Source: Candidatus Woesearchaeota archaeon
Lineage (GTDB): Archaea > Nanobdellota > Nanobdellia > Woesearchaeales > UBA11576
Direction of reading: 5' to 3'
Length of the DNA: 7,724 nucleotides
Assembly (NCBI GenBank): GCA_030591125.1
Contig: JAUVBP010000052.1
Coordinates: 1 to 7,724 of the forward strand
The notes below the pieces were generated by a model. That model saw nothing but the letters and a program-made list of their open reading frames with translations, made no database searches and was not told where the DNA came from. The first letter of the stretch is position 1; each line of letters opens with the position of its first letter. This document shows, piece after piece, positions 5,505-7,724 of the stretch. The position numbers were made by a program, and so were the translations under genes.

Positions 5505-6482
5505 TTACTTTGGTTTGACGTTTGCCTGGATGTTCTTTAAGTCTTCATCAATCATCATCTTGACAAGCTCTTCAAACTTGACTTTAGGTTTCCATCCGAG
5601 CTTCTCTTCAGCCTTCTTGCTGCTTCCTTGTAGTGTGTGGAGTTCTGCAGGTCTCATGAACCTAGGATCCTGTTTGACATACTTCTGCCAGTCGGCTATT
5701 CCTACTGCCTTGAATGCTGCTTCAACAAAATCTTTGACTGTATGCGTGACGCCGGTTGATATGACAAAGTCTTCAGGAGTGTCCTGTTGTAGCATCAGCC
5801 ACATCGCTTCGACATAATCTCCTGCATATCCCCAATCTCTTTTTGCATCCAGGTTTCCTAAAGATAGAGAGTCAGCAAGGCCAAGTTTTATCCTGGCGAC
5901 ACCATCAGTTATCTTTCGAGTCACAAATTCTATCCCTCTTCTGGGAGATTCGTGGTTGAAGAGTATTCCACAGGCGACGAACATATCATAGCTCTCTCTG
6001 TAGTTGACTGCCATCCAGTGCGAGAACAGTTTTGCTATTGCATATGGGCTCCTTGGCCTGAACTTCGTCTGTTCGTCTTGTATGGTCTCTGTTGCATTAC
6101 CATACATCTCACTGGTCGATGCCTGGTACACTTTGGCTTTCGGAGCGAATATTCTGACTGCCTCAAGAAGTTTAAGTGTACCTATTGCTGTAGCTTCAGC
6201 TGTAGCGACAGGCTGTTTCCAGCTTGTCCCAACAAAGCTCTGTGCTGCAAGATTATATACCTCATCAGGAGCAGAGATCTTTACTGCGTTTATCAACGAA
6301 CTTTCATCAGTCACGTCACCATCAATTATGGTTATCTTATCAAGAAGATGTTCTATCCTCCAATGGTTAGGGGTGCTTATTCTCCTAACAACACCATATA
6401 CTTTGTATCCTTTCGCCAGAAGGAACTCTGCAAGATAAGAACCGTCCTGTCCTGTAAGTCCTGTTATTAATGCTGATTTCAT
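5505..6482 (-). CDS. gmd: GDP-mannose 4,6-dehydratase
   Basis: Extended SDR of 325 residues, matching the short bacterial form (Pseudomonas type) rather than the 373-residue E. coli form. It converts GDP-D-mannose to GDP-4-keto-6-deoxy-D-mannose. All hallmarks are present: GLTGQDGSYLAEFLL from residue 8, with the glycines of GxxGxxG at 8, 11 and 14; NLAAQSFVGTSW (77-88); ASTSEMYG (121-128) giving catalytic T123 and E125; SPYAIAK with Y147 and K151; NHESPRRG (176-183); and GNLDAKRDWGYAGDYVEAMW (209-228). No residue looks compromised. It is the first gene of the leftward block and is followed by rmd after one base. A GGAGGC SD and A/T-rich promoter precede it. Because the locus also makes a heptose, a DmhA/WcbK-like role on GDP-heptose is a real alternative that motifs alone do not exclude. 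Confidence 0.92.
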   Translation of the reverse strand: MKSALITGLTGQDGSYLAEFLLAKGYKVYGVVRRISTPNHWRIEHLLDKITIIDGDVTDESSLINAVKISAPDEVYNLAAQSFVGTSWKQPVATAEATAIGTLKLLEAVRIFAPKAKVYQASTSEMYGNATETIQDEQTKFRPRSPYAIAKLFSHWMAVNYRESYDMFVACGILFNHESPRRGIEFVTRKITDGVARIKLGLADSLSLGNLDAKRDWGYAGDYVEAMWLMLQQDTPEDFVISTGVTHTVKDFVEAAFKAVGIADWQKYVKQDPRFMRPAELHTLQGSSKKAEEKLGWKPKVKFEELVKMMIDEDLKNIQANVKPK

Positions 6483-6490
6483 TTTGTGAT

Positions 6491-6496
6491 GCCTCC
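6491..6496 (-). promoter_or_regulatory. Shine-Dalgarno of gmd
   Basis: GGAGGC on the minus strand, eight bases before the ATG (6480-6482). It is the strongest SD in the window and fixes the gmd start. Confidence 0.75.
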
Positions 6497-6515
6497 ATAT
6501 GTGGTAGCGTGCTTT

Positions 6516-6530
6516 GTTTTAAATATTTTT
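6516..6530 (-). promoter_or_regulatory. Probable TATA region of gmd (divergent spacer)
   Basis: On the minus strand AAAAATATTTAAAAC contains ATATTTAAA. Depending on the exact box, transcription would begin near 6494-6500, giving a leader just long enough to hold all or part of the GGAGGC SD. No crisp BRE is visible, so exact placement is uncertain. Confidence 0.45.
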
Positions 6531-6599
6531 AACTGATTGACTTGCTTGGAGGTCTAATAGGTCGACTTCCCGCAGCATATATCTTAGAGATTGTGAAAA

Positions 6600-6613
6600 G
6601 AAAAGTTTATAAA
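6600..6613 (+). promoter_or_regulatory. BRE + TATA box of the methyltransferase gene
   Basis: GAAAAG (BRE-like) runs straight into TTTATAAA at 6606-6613, a textbook archaeal pair. The predicted start of transcription near 6636 leaves about seven bases before the ATG at 6643, so the message is nearly leaderless and shows no SD. The 160-base spacer (6483-6642) therefore holds two divergent promoters; I see no gene or RNA in it. Confidence 0.8.
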
Positions 6614-6642
6614 CATTTCGTGCCAGTATTTGAATATATACT

Positions 6643-7254
6643 ATGATTAAAGAAGAATCAAAGACTGCGTACTTTAAACATACCGCACAAGAAGATGTAA
6701 CGTTCATGGAGTATCTTCAATATTTTAGATTGTGTAGAAGAGTCCTTGATGTCGGGTGTGGCACTGGATGGTTAGGTAAATACAAAAAGGGCATGTTTGG
6801 TGTAGATATAGATGCGGGGGCGGTAAAGCAGGCAAAAAAGCACGAGAAAGCGCGCGTATCTTCGGTCGATTCTCTTCCGTTCAGTGTAGGATTTTTTGAT
6901 GGGCTGATAGCTAAGGACATACTTGAGCACACAAGGGATAATGTAAAAGCTGTCAAGGAGTGGCGCAGGGTCATAAAAAAAGGCAGTCTTATTTTCATAT
7001 CCGTTCCGTATTACAAAAGCAGGAGTTTTTACGATGATTACACCCATGTGCGTCCTTACACAAAAAAATCCTTGACCCTAATTCTTGAGGATAATGGATT
7101 TGAGATTGTGCGATTCTGGTATTCTTGTTCACTTCCGGGAATGGGTTTATTGAACAAGTTATTCAGGAGCAGACGCTTACCGCTCATAGCGCGCATAGTT
7201 GCTTTCGTAGGTATTCTGCGTGAGAATTGCAATGTCATCGCAAGAAAAATATGA
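6643..7254 (+). CDS. Class I SAM-dependent methyltransferase (Methyltransf_11-like), glycan locus
   Basis: A 203-residue Rossmann-fold methyltransferase. SAM motif I is VLDVGCGTG (34-42). Acidic residues after beta-2 (GVDID, D55/D57) would hold the ribose. SVDSLPF (74-80) is the adenine-side motif, FDGLIAKDILEH (85-96) is motif IV/post-IV, and IKKGSLIFISVP (111-122) is the next strand. HVRPYTKKSL (135-144) is common in small methyltransferases of polysaccharide loci. The N-terminus is short, about 33 residues before motif I, and the start at 6643 is fixed by the promoter. The basic, partly hydrophobic end (about 165-203) may touch the membrane. Divergence from gmd and nearness to a glycosyltransferase suggest O-methylation of a glycan sugar, but the acceptor is not identifiable; a lipid or small-molecule acceptor is possible. 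Confidence 0.85.
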   Translation: MIKEESKTAYFKHTAQEDVTFMEYLQYFRLCRRVLDVGCGTGWLGKYKKGMFGVDIDAGAVKQAKKHEKARVSSVDSLPFSVGFFDGLIAKDILEHTRDNVKAVKEWRRVIKKGSLIFISVPYYKSRSFYDDYTHVRPYTKKSLTLILEDNGFEIVRFWYSCSLPGMGLLNKLFRSRRLPLIARIVAFVGILRENCNVIARKI

Positions 7255-7267
7255 TGTGTACTCTATG

Positions 7268-7315
7268 TTTTTTTGTTTTATATTCTTGGGTGGTTGAGTT
7301 TGTCTGATTTTTTTT
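7268..7315 (+). terminator. Two T-runs after the methyltransferase gene
   Basis: T7 (7268-7274, then TTTT at 7276-7279) and T8 (7308-7315) follow the stop at 7252-7254 in an 84-base spacer. Repeated T-runs without a hairpin are typical archaeal plus-strand terminators. No matching run serves the convergent leftward gene, whose transcript may read antisense into the methyltransferase. Confidence 0.6.
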
Positions 7316-7338
7316 AGTTTATTGAGTTTGCAGATATT

Positions 7339-7724
7339 TTAGAAATCCTCATATACCTCTTTATACTGATTTAGAACCTGTTTCCCTATCTGTTCGATTG
7401 AAAATCTTTGCACTGCCGTTTTCGCACCATGCTTACTGAATTTCCTGCGAAGATTCTCATCGTCAAGCAATTCTTCTATCTTGGAGGCAAGCTCTTTTGA
7501 AGAACCTACTTTAGTCAAGTACCCATTCTTTCCATGATCGACTATATCTGCAGGTCCACCGCAATCTGTGCTCACGACAGGCACGCCCAGAGCAAGTGAC
7601 TCTACAAGCACTATTCCAAATCCTTCCTGTGCGGATGATAGGGCCATCAATTTAGCCTGAGAAAGATACGCATGCTTGGTGGCATCATCTACAAACCCTG
7701 TGAATACGATGTTCTTCCTCACAC
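7339..7724 (-). CDS. GT4-family glycosyltransferase, C-terminal part only (cut by window edge)
   Basis: The last 127-128 residues of a GT-B glycosyltransferase of family GT4 (Glycos_transf_1). It would transfer a sugar from a nucleotide donor to a growing lipid-linked glycan at the cytoplasmic face. NIVFTGFV, the usual lead-in to the donor domain, is followed by LMALSSAQEGFGIVLVESLA with the EX7E signature (E33 and E41 counted from the GTG at 7722), then GVPVVSTDCGGPADIV and NGYLT. The tail (RFSIEQIGKQVLNQYKEVYE) is a normal family end. The GTG at 7722 is almost certainly an internal valine because it falls at the start of a conserved strand. About 200-250 residues, the acceptor-binding N-terminal domain, should lie beyond the right edge. 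Donor specificity is not readable; heptose, rhamnose or mannose are all plausible from context. Confidence 0.9.
   Translation of the reverse strand, partial: VRKNIVFTGFVDDATKHAYLSQAKLMALSSAQEGFGIVLVESLALGVPVVSTDCGGPADIVDHGKNGYLTKVGSSKELASKIEELLDDENLRRKFSKHGAKTAVQRFSIEQIGKQVLNQYKEVYEDF

Noticed and set aside
5952..6470. Plus-strand open frames of 172 and 144 codons opposite gmd.
   Set aside because: Antisense shadows of a highly conserved gmd gene; cysteine-rich or low-complexity translations with no motif.
6551..6570. Imperfect inverted repeat around GTCGAC in the divergent spacer.
   Set aside because: The core palindrome is only six bases and the flanks mismatch; not distinguishable from chance.
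6519..6707. Minus-strand open frame of 62 codons crossing the divergent spacer.
   Set aside because: It runs through both promoters and into the methyltransferase start, with no SD and no recognisable protein.
7720..7722. GTG as a start codon for the glycosyltransferase.
   Set aside because: It falls immediately before a conserved internal strand (NIVFTGF) of the GT4 donor domain; the gene plainly continues past the window edge.

Overview
The window looks archaeal. Several genes are preceded by the same promoter architecture: an A-rich BRE-like run, then TTTATAAA centred about 25-35 bases before the start codon, with little or no leader. Some genes carry short Shine-Dalgarno (SD) runs (GGTGA, GGAGG), and T-runs lie after two plus-strand genes. 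AGA/AGG and ATA codons are common. A DPANN or other uncultivated archaeal lineage would fit, but there is no rRNA or other marker, so this is inference.

Content: a surface-glycan locus with seven complete genes and one partial gene. On the left, reading right, are a phosphoheptose isomerase (gmhA, 68-619) and an unassigned HIT/GalT-superfamily protein (715-1803). They meet a leftward block in a convergent spacer that holds two perfect 15-bp inverted repeats. The leftward block, in transcription order, is gmd (GDP-mannose 4,6-dehydratase), rmd (GDP-4-keto-6-deoxymannose reductase), wzx (14-helix flippase) and an unusual fusion of a heptose-1-phosphate nucleotidyltransferase (HldC-like) with a heptose-bisphosphate phosphatase (GmhB-like). 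Divergent from gmd is a small SAM methyltransferase (6643-7254). The right edge cuts a leftward GT4 glycosyltransferase.

How they fit together: GmhA plus the HldC-GmhB fusion cover three of the four steps from sedoheptulose-7-P to an NDP-heptose. The heptose-7-P kinase is not in the window. Gmd and Rmd make GDP-D-rhamnose from GDP-mannose, or possibly a 6-deoxy-heptose if they accept GDP-heptose. The glycosyltransferase would add these sugars to a lipid-linked glycan, the methyltransferase may cap or decorate it, and Wzx would flip it across the membrane.

Most worth a second look: the HldC-GmhB fusion and its degenerate zinc site, the YxxxR in place of YxxxK in Rmd, the unassigned HIT/GalT-like protein inside a heptose cluster, a perfect 16-bp palindrome just upstream of that gene's promoter, and the paired inverted repeats in the convergent spacer.
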